64,000 bases of DNA from Planobispora longispora (GTDB taxonomy: Bacteria; Actinomycetota; Actinomycetes; Streptosporangiales; Streptosporangiaceae). The translations under genes and the position numbers were made by a program. The first letter of the stretch is position 1. Each line of letters starts with the position of its first letter. Location of the stretch: the NCBI RefSeq assembly GCF_016863135.1, contig NZ_BOOH01000042.1, forward strand, positions 62,001-126,000. The letters are read 5' to 3'. The notes beneath the pieces were generated by a model that worked only from the letters and a program-made list of their open reading frames with translations, searched no databases and was not told the origin of the DNA. Below are positions 50,837 to 60,357 of this stretch, piece after piece.

Positions 50837-52918
50837 TTACTCGTCCCCGGCGGGATCCTCGGGAACGCACTTGAGATCGAGCTCGGGCTTGTAGACCGTC
50901 GTCTTCTTCTCCCGCTTGATCTCCTTGCCGTCCTGCTTGAAGATCCGGGTCACGTCGATCGTGAACCCCGGCTGGCCGGTCATCGGGATGCAGTCGGGAC
51001 CGCTGTCGGTCTTCCGCTCGAACTGGGTGGGGTTGTAGCGCTCGGAGGAGACCGACTCGATCTCGTAGCGCTTGGTGCTCCAGAAGGTGACCGTGACCGA
51101 CGTGCTCGTCGAGGAGGTCTTCACGAGCACGCCGTACGGGGAGTCGTTCTTCCAGCGGAAGTCCGGCTGCGGCCAGGAGACCGTGGACTCGCGGCCCGCC
51201 GGGTAGCGGGAGATGTAGAACTCGTGCGCCATGTGCTGGACGTCTTCGAGGCCGCCGAAGAACACCGCGTTGTACATCGTCGTGACGAACTGGGAGATGC
51301 CGCCGCCGACCGAGGGGATCAGGCGGCCGCCCTGGATCATGGGGGCCTCGACGAAGCCGCGGGCCTTGTCGCGCTGGCCGACCACGCCGTTGAGCGAGAA
51401 GGTCTCGCCGGGTTTGACCAGGTGGCCGTCCAGGAGCTTGGCGATCGTCCGGATGTTGGTCACCCGGGGCGCGCAGCACGGGTACATCGTGGTGAACTCG
51501 CTGATCTTCTCCTTGACGCCGAGCTTGCGCATCTCGGCCAGGGAGGTCCGCGGTCTGACGGTCGTGAGGGTGACCGGGATCGTCCGGCTGCCGCCCTCGG
51601 CGACCAGCTTGGCCACGTCCTCGGCGAGTTTCTCGTCGTCCACGCCCTTGCCCCTGCGGCCGGCGACCAGCTTCGGCCTGTCGCCGACGATCTGGAAGGC
51701 GGGCTCGCGGGGGGCCTGGGCCGGGTCGACGAGGTCCTTCTCCACGGCGGCGATGGCGTGCTCGGCGTCGAACACCGGGCGCATGCCGCCGGAGCCGTCG
51801 GGCCGGAAGGTCAGGTGCGCGGCGATGGTCTCGACCGGGAGCTGCGTCTGCTTGTCCCCGCTGGTCAGAGTGATCGGACCGGACAGGGCCTCGCGCGCGG
51901 AGGCGGCGGTCTCGGCCACCACGTCGGCCGTCACCTTGGGCTTGATCACGGTGATCGGCAGCTCGACCGGGCCGCCGGAGCCGAGGAACGCCTTCTCGAT
52001 GGCGGCGGCCGCGGCCTCCCGCTCCAGCTCCCGGCCGTCCTGGGGCTTGACGGACACGGGCTTGACGCCCTCGAAGCCGACCTCGCCCTCGACCACCTTC
52101 CGGTCGATCTGCTTGGCGAGGTCCTTGACGGCGTCCTGCATGCTCTCCGGGTCGGCGGAGACCTTCGGGGACAGGGTGGTGGTGCCGGTGAGCGCGCGCC
52201 AGACCTCCGCCGGGTTGGGGAAGTCGCTGGGGGCCTGGCCGATGGTGGCCACGACGTCGAGTTCGAGACCGGCCTGGGCGGGGTCCAGCGTGTAGCGCTT
52301 GCCGAGGGCCTCCAGCGTCATCGGCGCGCGCGCCTTGGCCGCCAGCCGTTCCCTGAGCCGGTCGGCCGCCTCGGTGGCGGTCAGCCCGCCGATGTCGATG
52401 TCCTGGACGCGCGTGCCGGGCAGGATCTTGCCGGACATGGCGATCGCGGGGACGGCGTAGGCCAGGCCCGCGAGCAGCATGAGGAGCACGGCGACGACGA
52501 GGAACACGCGGCTCCGGCGGCGGCGCGGGGGCCGCTCCCCGGAACGGGGGGCGGAGGGCCCGGGCTGCTCGCCGGCCTCGGGCGCGACATCGGCTCGCGG
52601 CGGTCTCTGCCGGAAAGGGGGCTCCGGCGGCGGCGCGGCCATCCGCCAGGGCTGGGGCGGGGGCGGGGCCGGGGGCAGGCCCGGCGCTCCGGGAGCGGGG
52701 GGCGCGGCGGGGCCGGGGGGCTGCTCGAAGCCGGGGGCGGCGAAGATGTCGGGCGAGACGCCCGGGGGGAGGCGCGGCCTGCCGTCCGGGGCGTCACCGG
52801 CGGGGGGCTGCGGGCGGCGGGCCCCGGCGTCGGCTCCCGGCCGGACGGGGCGTGCGGGCAGGGGAACCGCCGCGAACGGATCCGTCGGGGGGTCGATGGA
52901 CCTTCCGGCGTTCCGCAC
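50837..52918 (-). CDS. VanW-family membrane protein with peptidoglycan-binding-like domains
   Basis: The product is 693 residues from GTG 52918, preceded by GGAGGA; TTG 52981 and ATG 52972 are upstream in-frame alternatives. It has a Pro-rich cytoplasmic N-terminus (about 150 residues), one membrane helix (VFLVVAVLLMLLAGLAYAVP) and two PG-binding-4-like domains. The C-terminal VanW domain carries CCAPRVTNIRTIAKLLDG, KPGETFSLNGVVGQR, IQGGRLIPSVGGGISQF and TTMYNAVFFGG. YoaR/VanW proteins are found in Gram-positive envelopes; their biochemical role is not settled. Confidence 0.9.
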   Translation of the reverse strand: MRNAGRSIDPPTDPFAAVPLPARPVRPGADAGARRPQPPAGDAPDGRPRLPPGVSPDIFAAPGFEQPPGPAAPPAPGAPGLPPAPPPPQPWRMAAPPPEPPFRQRPPRADVAPEAGEQPGPSAPRSGERPPRRRRSRVFLVVAVLLMLLAGLAYAVPAIAMSGKILPGTRVQDIDIGGLTATEAADRLRERLAAKARAPMTLEALGKRYTLDPAQAGLELDVVATIGQAPSDFPNPAEVWRALTGTTTLSPKVSADPESMQDAVKDLAKQIDRKVVEGEVGFEGVKPVSVKPQDGRELEREAAAAAIEKAFLGSGGPVELPITVIKPKVTADVVAETAASAREALSGPITLTSGDKQTQLPVETIAAHLTFRPDGSGGMRPVFDAEHAIAAVEKDLVDPAQAPREPAFQIVGDRPKLVAGRRGKGVDDEKLAEDVAKLVAEGGSRTIPVTLTTVRPRTSLAEMRKLGVKEKISEFTTMYPCCAPRVTNIRTIAKLLDGHLVKPGETFSLNGVVGQRDKARGFVEAPMIQGGRLIPSVGGGISQFVTTMYNAVFFGGLEDVQHMAHEFYISRYPAGRESTVSWPQPDFRWKNDSPYGVLVKTSSTSTSVTVTFWSTKRYEIESVSSERYNPTQFERKTDSGPDCIPMTGQPGFTIDVTRIFKQDGKEIKREKKTTVYKPELDLKCVPEDPAGDE

Positions 52919-53013
52919 GGTTTCCGTCTCCTCCTGCTTCGTGAGCTCCGCGAGCTCTGTCCCGGCCACCATAAACCACAACGACGCAAGCCGCCGTCAA
53001 AGAAATAACAAAT

Positions 53014-53736
53014 TCAGCCCGTCCAGCGGTAACGGTGCTCGGGCCTTCCGGCGGTGCCGTACTTCGGCCGGAGCTGCGTCTGACCTGCCGCGCAAAGGTG
53101 CTCCAAGTAGCGCCGGGCGCTGACCCGGGACAGGCCGGTGATCGTCGCCACCTCGGCCGCCGACAGGTCGGTGTCCGCCTCTCTGAGCGCGTCCGCGACG
53201 AGGGCGCAGGTGGTGGCCGACAGCCCTTTGGGCAGGGGCGGCGGGCCGTCCCCGGCGCCGAACAGCCGGTCCACCTCGTCCTGGCGGGCCTCGGGACCGA
53301 TGGTGGCCAGCTGCCTGCGCATGTCGGCGTACCGTTCCAGGCGCTCGGTGAGCGCCCTGGCGGTGAACGGCTTGATCAGGTAGTTGACCGCGCCGCCGCG
53401 CATCGCCGCGCGGACCGTGGCCGTGTCGCGGGCGGCGGTGATGACCAGCACGTCGGCGGGGTGGGACACGCCTCTCAGCGTCCCGAGCACGTCGAGGCCG
53501 GACATGTCCGGCAGGTAGATGTCGAGCAGCACCAGGTCGGGCCGGTGCTGAGCCACCGCCGCCACCGCCGCCCGCCCGGTGTGCACGGTGCCGACGACCG
53601 TGAACCCGGGGACCCTCGCCACGTATCCACTGTGGATCTTGGCGACCATGAAGTCGTCGTCGACCACCAGCACCTTGATCGGCGCCCCGCGCCGCGGCTC
53701 GGGCGCCGGAGGCCGGAGGTTCGCCTCGCCGCTCAT
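53014..53736 (-). CDS. CitB/DctR-type response regulator
   Basis: This 240-residue regulator has a receiver domain (acidic pocket VVDDDF at 25-29, phospho-acceptor Asp72 in LLDIYLPDMSG, Lys in NYLIKPFTARAL) and a C-terminal helix-turn-helix (SAAEVATITGLSRVSARRYL). Its ATG overlaps the histidine kinase stop (ATGA). By position it should activate the divergent tctCBA transporter. Confidence 0.94.
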   Translation of the reverse strand: MSGEANLRPPAPEPRRGAPIKVLVVDDDFMVAKIHSGYVARVPGFTVVGTVHTGRAAVAAVAQHRPDLVLLDIYLPDMSGLDVLGTLRGVSHPADVLVITAARDTATVRAAMRGGAVNYLIKPFTARALTERLERYADMRRQLATIGPEARQDEVDRLFGAGDGPPPLPKGLSATTCALVADALREADTDLSAAEVATITGLSRVSARRYLEHLCAAGQTQLRPKYGTAGRPEHRYRWTG

Positions 53737-55319
53737 GACACATCCTCTCGATGCGGGAGGAGTGCGGTGAACACGGCGCCGCCGGCGTTGTGCACGCGAA
53801 CCCAGCCGCCGCGGCGCAGGCACGCCTGGCGGGTCAGGGCCAGGCCGAGGCCGCGGGGCCCGGAGCGGGCGACCTTGGTGGTGAAGCCCTGGCGGAACAC
53901 CTCCTCCGCCAGGCCGGGGCTGATCCCGGGACCGGAGTCGCCGACGCGGACGTGCAGCCCGTCCTTCTCCGCGCGGACCGAGACCTCCACCGTGCCCCCA
54001 GTATCCTCCAGGGCGTCCAGGGCGTTGGCCACCAGGTTCCCGACGACCAGCACGGCGTCCTGCGGGTCGCCGAGCGCGCCTTCCTCCACCCGGCAGTCGT
54101 CGGCGAGCACCAGGGACGCGCCGCGCTCGGCCGCCTCGGCGGACTTGGCCAGCAGCAGCGCGGCCAGGGTCGGGTCGGCGACCTTCTCCCGGACGCCGGC
54201 CGAGTAGTCGCCGTACGCCTCGGTGGTCTGGGTGATGTAGCCGATCGCGGTCTCGTGCTCGCCGAGCTCCAGCAGGCCGACCACGGTGTGCATGCGGTTG
54301 GCGAACTCGTGGGCCTGGGCGCGCAGCGCGTCGGTCGTGCTGCTGGCCTGGTCGAGGTCGCGCGCCAGCCGTACCAGCTCGGTCCGGTCGCGCAGGGTGA
54401 CCACCCACCCGCTGCGCTGCTCCCGTACGGCCACCGGCATGCGGTTGAGCACCAGCACCCGGTCGTGGTGGAGGACGACCCGGTCGTCGCCCGGGTCGTC
54501 TCCGGCCAGCACGTCCCGCATCCGCTCCGACAGCGGCATCTCCGCGATGCTCCGGCCGACGTCGCGGCCGGACAGTCCGAGCAGCTCCCGGGCCGCGTCG
54601 TTGATCAGCGTCACCCGGCCCTGCAGGTCGAGGGCGAGCACGCCCTCCTTCACGCCGTGCAGCACGCCCTCGCGCTGTTCGAGCAGGGCGGCGATCTCGC
54701 GGGGTTCGAGGCCGAAGGTCTGCCGGCGGACCCGCCGGGAGATGAGCGCGGCGCCCGCTGACCCGGCGAAGAGCACCGCCAGCACGGTCCACAGCAGCGG
54801 CGGCAGGGCGTCGCCGAGCTGGTCGGCGACGGTCTCCTCCAGGACGCCGACCGAGGTCAGGCCGATGACGTTGCCCTCGGCGTCGCGGATCGGGGCCTTG
54901 CCCCGCACGGAGCGGCCGAGGGTGCCGGTCTGGGTGCCGGTCCAGGCGCGGCCGGTGGTGAGTATGCCCGAGGCGTCGGTGGAGAGCCGTTTGCCGATCA
55001 GCGCCGGGTTGGGGTGGGCGTAGCGGATCTGGTCCCGGTTGGCGATCACCACGTAGTCGGCGCCGGTGGCGGCCTGCACGCCCATCGCGATCGGTTGCAG
55101 GATCAGCTCCGGCCGGGACTCCGAGAAGGCCTCGCGGACCCGGGGCAGCCCGGCCACGGACTCGGCGATGGCCAGGGCCCGCTGCTGGTGCTGCCGGTCG
55201 AGCTGGTCACGGGTGTGCTCCACCCAGACGCCCGCCGTACCGCCCACCGCGACCAGCACGATGATCATCTGCAGCACGAACAGCTGGGTGCCGAGGGAGG
55301 CGTTGAGGATGCGTCGCAC
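53733..55319 (-). CDS. CitA/DcuS-type sensor histidine kinase
   Basis: This 528-residue kinase has two membrane helices (about 10-30 and 170-190) enclosing a CitA/PAS-like carboxylate sensor (GVQAATGADYVVIANRDQIR, GSVRGKAPIRDAEGNVIG-like segment), then a cytoplasmic PAS (about 215-320). The H-box has His337 (LRAQAHEFANRMHTVVGLLE), and the ATPase domain has NLVANALDAL, VRVGDSGPGI and GPRGLGLAL. GTG 55319 follows GGGAG. Citrate- or tricarboxylate-sensing is expected from family and from the adjoining tctCBA. Confidence 0.94.
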   Translation of the reverse strand: MRRILNASLGTQLFVLQMIIVLVAVGGTAGVWVEHTRDQLDRQHQQRALAIAESVAGLPRVREAFSESRPELILQPIAMGVQAATGADYVVIANRDQIRYAHPNPALIGKRLSTDASGILTTGRAWTGTQTGTLGRSVRGKAPIRDAEGNVIGLTSVGVLEETVADQLGDALPPLLWTVLAVLFAGSAGAALISRRVRRQTFGLEPREIAALLEQREGVLHGVKEGVLALDLQGRVTLINDAARELLGLSGRDVGRSIAEMPLSERMRDVLAGDDPGDDRVVLHHDRVLVLNRMPVAVREQRSGWVVTLRDRTELVRLARDLDQASSTTDALRAQAHEFANRMHTVVGLLELGEHETAIGYITQTTEAYGDYSAGVREKVADPTLAALLLAKSAEAAERGASLVLADDCRVEEGALGDPQDAVLVVGNLVANALDALEDTGGTVEVSVRAEKDGLHVRVGDSGPGISPGLAEEVFRQGFTTKVARSGPRGLGLALTRQACLRRGGWVRVHNAGGAVFTALLPHREDVS

Positions 55320-55502
55320 GAGTGAACTCCCTGGTCAGGGTACTCATAAAAGCATCCAGAGGTAACGGTGCGGTCGCGGGCGGAGGGGTGCCGGCGTGAC
55401 CAATACGACCGATACGACGGCAAGCACGCAAAGCATCGACACTGTGACCCGCACCGCTCAGCATCCTCACCACGCTGTTTCGTTCGCTGTTGGGAGATGA
55501 CC

Positions 55503-56468
55503 ATGCGTCTTCGGAGAATCACCGCCCTGGCGGTCTTGTCCTTGACCGCCCTCACCGCGTGCGGCTCGGGGTCGGGCTCCGGCACCACCGCGCTGAAAAT
55601 CATGGCCCCCGCCTCGCCGGGCGGCGGCTGGGACCAGACCTCCCGCACGGCCGAGCAGGCCTTCAAAGCCGTCGACCCGTCCCGCAAGATCGAGGTCTAC
55701 AACGTCCCCGGCGCCGGCGGCACCATCGGGCTGGCCCAGCTCGCGGGTGAGAAGGGCAACGGCAACCTGCTGATGACCATGGGTCTGGTCATGGTCGGCG
55801 CGGTGGAGCAGAACAAGTCGAAGGTCACGCTGGCCGAGACCACGCCCATCGCGAAGCTGACCGAGGAGTACGAGATCGTCGTGGTCCCGGCCGAGTCGCC
55901 GTACAAGACGCTGGGCGACCTGGTCACGGCCTGGAAGGCCGACCCGGCGAAGATCGCGATCGCGGGCGGCTCGGCCGGCGGCACCGACCACATCGTGGCG
56001 GGGCTGATGGCCAAGGCCGCCGGGATCGACCCCAAGCAGGTCAACTACGTCGCGCACTCCGGCGGCGGCGAGGCGCTGAACGCGCTGCTGGGCAACAAGG
56101 TCGCGATGGGCATCTCCGGCATCGGAGAGTTCGCCGAGCACGTGAAGTCCGGCAAGCTGCGCGCGCTCGGCGTGTCCTCTCCGGAGCGGCTGGCCAATGT
56201 GGACGCGCCCACGCTGAAGGAGGCCGGCCTGGACGTCGAGCTGGCCAACTGGCGCGGTTTCGTCGCGCCCGGCGGGCTGGACGAGGAGGCGAAGAAGAAC
56301 CTGATCGACGCGGTCACCAAGATGCACGACTCGCCGGCGTGGAAGGAGGCGGTGGCCAAGAACGGCTGGACCGACGTCTTCCAGACCGGTCAGCCGTTCG
56401 CCGACTTCCTGGCGGCCGAGCAGACCAAGGTCAAGGCGATCATCGCGGAAATGGGACTCGTCTCCTGA
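55503..56468 (+). CDS. tctC: tricarboxylate-binding lipoprotein
   Basis: This 321-residue extracytoplasmic solute receptor is of the TctC/Bug family. Signal peptide with lipobox LTAC at residues 17-20. Ligand-binding motifs are APASPGGGWDQTSRTAEQAF and IEVYNVPGAGGTIGLAQL. ATG 55503 has GGGAG at 6 nt. The next gene overlaps by one base. It delivers substrate to the TctBA permease. Confidence 0.95.
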   Translation: MRLRRITALAVLSLTALTACGSGSGSGTTALKIMAPASPGGGWDQTSRTAEQAFKAVDPSRKIEVYNVPGAGGTIGLAQLAGEKGNGNLLMTMGLVMVGAVEQNKSKVTLAETTPIAKLTEEYEIVVVPAESPYKTLGDLVTAWKADPAKIAIAGGSAGGTDHIVAGLMAKAAGIDPKQVNYVAHSGGGEALNALLGNKVAMGISGIGEFAEHVKSGKLRALGVSSPERLANVDAPTLKEAGLDVELANWRGFVAPGGLDEEAKKNLIDAVTKMHDSPAWKEAVAKNGWTDVFQTGQPFADFLAAEQTKVKAIIAEMGLVS

Positions 56469-57055
56469 TGTCCGCTCACGAAGAACCGGAGGTGGGCCGC
56501 GGTCCCGAGGCGCCGGAGGGCGCCTCGGGCGGGCCCGCCGTACCGGCGTCCCGGACGGATGAGCCCGCCGGGTGGGGATGGCGGCGGCCGGAGCTGGTGA
56601 TGGCCCTGGTCGTGCTGGGACTGGGCGTGTTCGTGATCGCCGGGACGGCGGACGTCACCGCCGCGGGCTCCGCGCTCGGGCTCGGGCCCCGCTTCTTCCC
56701 CGTGCTGGTCGGCTCCGCGCTGCTGCTGATCGGGGTCTTCTACGTGCTGGACGTGGTCCGGGGCGGCCACGGCGACCCGGAGGAGAGCGAGGACGTCGAC
56801 TCCGGCGCCCGGGCGGACTGGAAGACGGTGGCGCTGCTCAGCGTGATCTTCCTCGCCTTCGCCGGCCTCGTCGACCTGCTCGGCTGGATCATCGCGGGCG
56901 CGCTGCTGTTCTTCGGCCTGGCGGTGACGCTCGGGGCCGAGCACCGGCTGCGCGCGGGCGTCATCGCGATCGTCCTGTCGACCCTGTCGTACCTCGCCTT
57001 CGTCAAGGGCCTGGGCGTGACGCTGCCCGCCGGCCTGCTCTCGGGAGTGATCTAG
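56468..57055 (+). CDS. tctB: tricarboxylate transporter small membrane subunit
   Basis: This 195-residue protein has about four membrane helices (LVMALVVLGLGVFVIAG, FFPVLVGSALLLIGVFYV and two more) after a 40-residue Pro/Gly/Glu-rich cytoplasmic tail. Its ATG overlaps the tctC stop (TGATG). Size and placement between tctC and tctA identify it. Confidence 0.92.
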   Translation: MSAHEEPEVGRGPEAPEGASGGPAVPASRTDEPAGWGWRRPELVMALVVLGLGVFVIAGTADVTAAGSALGLGPRFFPVLVGSALLLIGVFYVLDVVRGGHGDPEESEDVDSGARADWKTVALLSVIFLAFAGLVDLLGWIIAGALLFFGLAVTLGAEHRLRAGVIAIVLSTLSYLAFVKGLGVTLPAGLLSGVI

Positions 57056-58591
57056 GTGGAGTCGCTCCAGCTCCTGCTCGACGGGTTCGCCACCGCGCTC
57101 ACCCCGGTCAACCTGCTCTACGCGCTGGTCGGGGTCACCCTGGGCACGCTGGTGGGCGTGCTGCCCGGCATCGGCCCGGCCATGACCGTGGCCCTGCTGC
57201 TCCCGATCACCTTCAGCGTCCCCCCGGCCAGCGCGTTCATCATGTTCGCCGGGATCTACTACGGCGGCATGTACGGCGGGTCCACGACCTCGATCCTGCT
57301 CAACACGCCCGGCGAGAGCTCCTCGATGATCACCGCGCTCGAGGGCAACAAGATGGCCCGGCGCGGCCGGGCCGCCCAGGCGCTGGCCACGGCGGCGATC
57401 GGGTCGTTCGTGGCGGGCACGATCGCCACGGGCCTGCTGGTCGTGGCGGCGCCCGCGGTCGTGGACTTCGCGATCTCCTTCGGCCCGGAGGACTATTTCG
57501 CGCTGGCGGTGCTGGCGTTCACCGCGGTCTCGTCGGTGTTGTCCCGCTCGGTGGTGCGCGGCCTGGCCTCGCTGGGCTTCGGCCTGGTCATCGGCCTGGT
57601 CGGGATCGACGAGCAGACCGGGCAGGCCCGGCTGACCCTGGGCATCCCCCAGCTGCTCGGCGGCATCGAGGTGGTGGTCGTCGCGGTCGGCCTGTTCGCC
57701 CTGGGCGAGGCCCTGTACGTCGCCTCCCGGCTCCGGCACGGCGAACCCGAGATCATCCCGGTGGGCCGGGCGTTCCTGGGCCGCTCCGACTGGTCCCGGT
57801 CCTGGCGGCCGTGGCTGCGCGGGACCGCGCTGGGCTTCCCGTTCGGCGCGCTGCCCGGCGGCGGCGCGGAGATCCCGACGTTCCTGTCCTACTCCGTCGA
57901 GCAGCGCCTGGCGCGCGGGGTCGCCCGCGAGGAGTACGGCAAGGGCGCGATCGAGGGCGTCGCGGGCCCCGAGGCCGCCAACAACGCCTCGGCCGCGGGC
58001 ACCCTCGTCCCGCTGCTCGCCCTGGGCCTGCCCACCTCCGCCACGGCCGCGATCCTGCTGGCCGCCTTCCAACAGTACGGCCTGCAGCCCGGCCCCCAGC
58101 TCTTCGACCACAACCCGGCCCTGGTCTGGGGCATGATCGCCTCGCTGTTCCTGGGCAACGCCATGCTGCTGGTGCTCAACCTGCCGCTGGCCCCGGTCTG
58201 GGCGAAGGTGCTGCACATCCCCCGGCCCTACCTGTACGCCGGGATCGTGCTGTTCGCCGCGCTCGGCGTCTACGCCCTGAACGCCTCCTGGATCGACCTG
58301 GTCGTGCTGTACATCCTGGGCCTGCTCGGCTTCGCGATGCGCCGCTTCGGCCTGCCGATCGCACCCGCGGTGATCGGCATGATCCTGGGCCCGATGGCGG
58401 AGGTCCAGCTCCGCCGGGCCCTGGCCATCGGCGCGGGCGACGCCACGGTCCTGGTGCGGAGCCCGATCGCGGCGGTCTTCCTGGGCCTGGCGGCGCTGGC
58501 GCTGCTCGCCCCGCTGGTCAGGAAGCTGGCCGCCGCCAGGACCCGGAGCGGGGTGGCGCCGGGACCGTCGGCCGGGTCCGGAGGGGAGTGA
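57056..58591 (+). CDS. tctA: tricarboxylate transporter large membrane subunit
   Basis: This 511-residue permease has 11-12 hydrophobic segments and the family signature [20 protein letters not shown], plus the second, inverted-repeat-like motif [20 protein letters not shown]. The GTG start directly follows the tctB stop. The 3' end contains a repeat, CCCGGAGCGGGGTG, present again 70 bp downstream. Confidence 0.95.
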   Translation: MESLQLLLDGFATALTPVNLLYALVGVTLGTLVGVLPGIGPAMTVALLLPITFSVPPASAFIMFAGIYYGGMYGGSTTSILLNTPGESSSMITALEGNKMARRGRAAQALATAAIGSFVAGTIATGLLVVAAPAVVDFAISFGPEDYFALAVLAFTAVSSVLSRSVVRGLASLGFGLVIGLVGIDEQTGQARLTLGIPQLLGGIEVVVVAVGLFALGEALYVASRLRHGEPEIIPVGRAFLGRSDWSRSWRPWLRGTALGFPFGALPGGGAEIPTFLSYSVEQRLARGVAREEYGKGAIEGVAGPEAANNASAAGTLVPLLALGLPTSATAAILLAAFQQYGLQPGPQLFDHNPALVWGMIASLFLGNAMLLVLNLPLAPVWAKVLHIPRPYLYAGIVLFAALGVYALNASWIDLVVLYILGLLGFAMRRFGLPIAPAVIGMILGPMAEVQLRRALAIGAGDATVLVRSPIAAVFLGLAALALLAPLVRKLAAARTRSGVAPGPSAGSGGE

Positions 58592-58640
58592 CGCCCGGAT
58601 CGCCGTCCGGTCCCGGAGCGGGGTGACCCCGGGACCGGAC
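58542..58640 (+). repeat. direct repeat spanning the tctA stop
   Basis: CCCGGAGCGGGGTG followed shortly by CCGGGACCG occurs at 58542 and again at 58612. The first copy is coding and the second is downstream of the stop. Confidence 0.7.
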
Positions 58641-58650
58641 GACGGCGCGT

Positions 58651-58676
58651 GCGGACCGGTCGTGCGGACCGGTCGT
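58651..58676 (+). repeat. 13-bp tandem duplication
   Basis: GCGGACCGGTCGT occurs twice in tandem immediately before the 40-bp repeat array. Confidence 0.75.
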
Positions 58677-58680
58677 GCGG

Positions 58681-58798
58681 GCTGGTCACGCGCCCGTACG
58701 CCTGCGGACCGGTCCTGGGGGCTGGTCACGCGCCCGTACGCCTGCGGACCGGTCCTGAGGCTGGTCACGCGCCCGTGCGCCTGCGGACCAGCTCCCTG
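58681..58798 (-). repeat. three tandem copies of the MOSC gene 3' end
   Basis: A unit beginning GCTGGTCACGCGCCCGT is repeated at 58681, 58721 and 58760 (period 40 then 39). The third copy contains the real stop and last codons of the MOSC gene; the other two are downstream, non-coding copies. Confidence 0.9.
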
Positions 58799-59415
58799 TC
58801 CTCCTCCGGCAGCGCGTCGGCGGCCAGCAGCCGCGGCAGCAGGTCCGGCTCGCGGGTCAGCGCGCGGAAGGCGAGCGCGACGGTCACGTCGTGATCGGGC
58901 CGGTGCACGACCTCGACCGGGTCCCCGGCCCGGATGTCCCCCGGCTCGATCACGCGCAGATACGCGCCCGGTCTCGCCGCCTCGGTGAACCGCCTGATCC
59001 ACCCCTCGGTCTCCAGCCAGCCCTGGAACGTCCCGCAGGGGATCCGGGGGCACGACACCTCCAGGATCACGTCGGGGCCGACGCGCCAGCGCTCGCCGAT
59101 CAGGGCGGCGTTGACGTCGAGGCCGGCGGTCGTGAGGTTCTCCCCGAAGGAGCCGTTCGGCAGCGGCCTGCCCAGCTCCCCCTCCCACCGGTCGAGGTCC
59201 TCCCGGGCGTAGGCGTAGACGGCCTGGTCGGATCCGCCGTGGTGCTTGACGTCGTAGACGCGGTCGCCGGCCAGACCGACGGCGCCGGTGCCCTTGGGGC
59301 CGGGGTCGCGGACGGCGACCGGGCCGTCGGCGGGGCGCTTGTCGATGCCCGTCGCGCCGAGGTTCTTCCACGGGTTGGGCCGGGGCCTGCCGATGTTGAC
59401 GGAGAGGAGCTTCAT
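58765..59415 (-). CDS. MOSC-domain protein (YiiM-like)
   Basis: This 216-residue protein has a MOSC fold: MKLLSVNIGRPRPNP, then AGDRVYDVKHHGGSDQAVYA and GSFGENLTTAGLDVNAALIG. The conserved Cys is in EVSCPRIPCGTFQGWL. MOSC domains bind molybdenum cofactor or transfer sulfur; YiiM-like members reduce N-hydroxylated compounds. ATG 59415. Its terminal codons are triplicated downstream. Confidence 0.92.
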   Translation of the reverse strand: MKLLSVNIGRPRPNPWKNLGATGIDKRPADGPVAVRDPGPKGTGAVGLAGDRVYDVKHHGGSDQAVYAYAREDLDRWEGELGRPLPNGSFGENLTTAGLDVNAALIGERWRVGPDVILEVSCPRIPCGTFQGWLETEGWIRRFTEAARPGAYLRVIEPGDIRAGDPVEVVHRPDHDVTVALAFRALTREPDLLPRLLAADALPEEDRELVRRRTGA

Positions 59416-59608
59416 GCGGGTGACGGTACGGCCCCGCCGCGCGCCGGAGCGAGCCGTTTCCCGGCCGTCCCGGATGCGGCGGGGGCGGCCGGTCCGGGTG
59501 TCCATGGACATCGCCCGTGAACGAGGGGGTATTTGGACGTGTTTTCCATGAGCTGGGCGCGATGTACTACCTCGCGGGCCAGGGGGCCCACGACTCTCAA
59601 GGAGACAC

Positions 59609-60178
59609 ATGAATCTCAGCATTTCGCGCAGGGCCGGTTTCCGTGCTCTCGCCACGGGGGCACTGCTGCTCATCTCGGCGGCGGCGACCGGCGCCGCACC
59701 CGCGCAGGCGCAGACGTTCACCAACGTGACGGCGATCAGCGGGAAGCTGTCCGTCAACGCCGGCAACGTCGGCGACAACATCACCATCAACGTGGAGAAC
59801 GGCAGCCTGGTGGTGCGGAACTTCAACGACACCATCACGGCGGGCAGCTTCACCTGCACCAACGTGGACGCCAGGACCGTCCGGTGCAACAGTGCGGGGA
59901 TCACCAACATCCTGGTGAACTCGCAGGGCGGCGCCGACACGGTGACCAACAACACCACGCTGCAGTCCAGGGTGTTCCTCGGCCCCGGCAGTGACACCTT
60001 CATAGGCGGCTCGGCCCGGGACTTCGTCAACGGCGACGGGAGCAACGACCGGCTCGAGGGCAGGGGCGGCAGCGACATCCTCATCGGCAACGACGGCGCC
60101 TCCGACCAGGCCATCGGCGGCACGAACACCGACTTCTGCACCGCCGAGGCGGAGCTGTCCTGCGAGGAGGACGCCTAG
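59609..60178 (+). CDS. secreted RTX-like calcium-binding protein
   Basis: This 189-residue exported protein has a signal peptide (ALATGALLLISAAATGAAPA, cleavage near AQA) and a mature region with a beta-rich half. The C-terminal part has RTX-type nonapeptides: FLGPGSDTFIGGSARDF, GDGSNDRLEGRGGSDILIGN. Four Cys suggest two disulfides. Strong AAGGAG before ATG 59609. Probably a small cell-surface or matrix protein; calcium binding is inferred from the repeats. Confidence 0.85.
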   Translation: MNLSISRRAGFRALATGALLLISAAATGAAPAQAQTFTNVTAISGKLSVNAGNVGDNITINVENGSLVVRNFNDTITAGSFTCTNVDARTVRCNSAGITNILVNSQGGADTVTNNTTLQSRVFLGPGSDTFIGGSARDFVNGDGSNDRLEGRGGSDILIGNDGASDQAIGGTNTDFCTAEAELSCEEDA

Positions 60179-60283
60179 GAGGCCCGACCGGGCCCCACCC
60201 CGCCCGGTGGTCCGGTGGCCCGTGCGCGATCGCACGGCTCCCGGCAGTCGAAAGTCCGGAATGTACGGAATACCGGAATAACG

Positions 60284-60320
60284 GAAAAACGCGAGCCCAC
60301 CGGTCGGACGACCGGTGGGC
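60284..60320 (-). terminator. terminator of the gat operon
   Basis: A perfect 11-bp stem (GCCCACCGGTC, loop 4 nt) is followed on the minus strand by GCGTTTTTCC. It lies 38 bp after gatB and between convergent genes. Confidence 0.88.
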
Positions 60321-60357
60321 CCGCGGTGCGCACCGCCGCGGGGGCGATCGCGGAGGG

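Noticed and set aside
58651..58798. CRISPR-like array
   Set aside because: Repeats are direct head-to-tail copies without unique spacers, and the last copy is the 3' end of a gene. No CRISPR array or cas gene is visible anywhere in the window.
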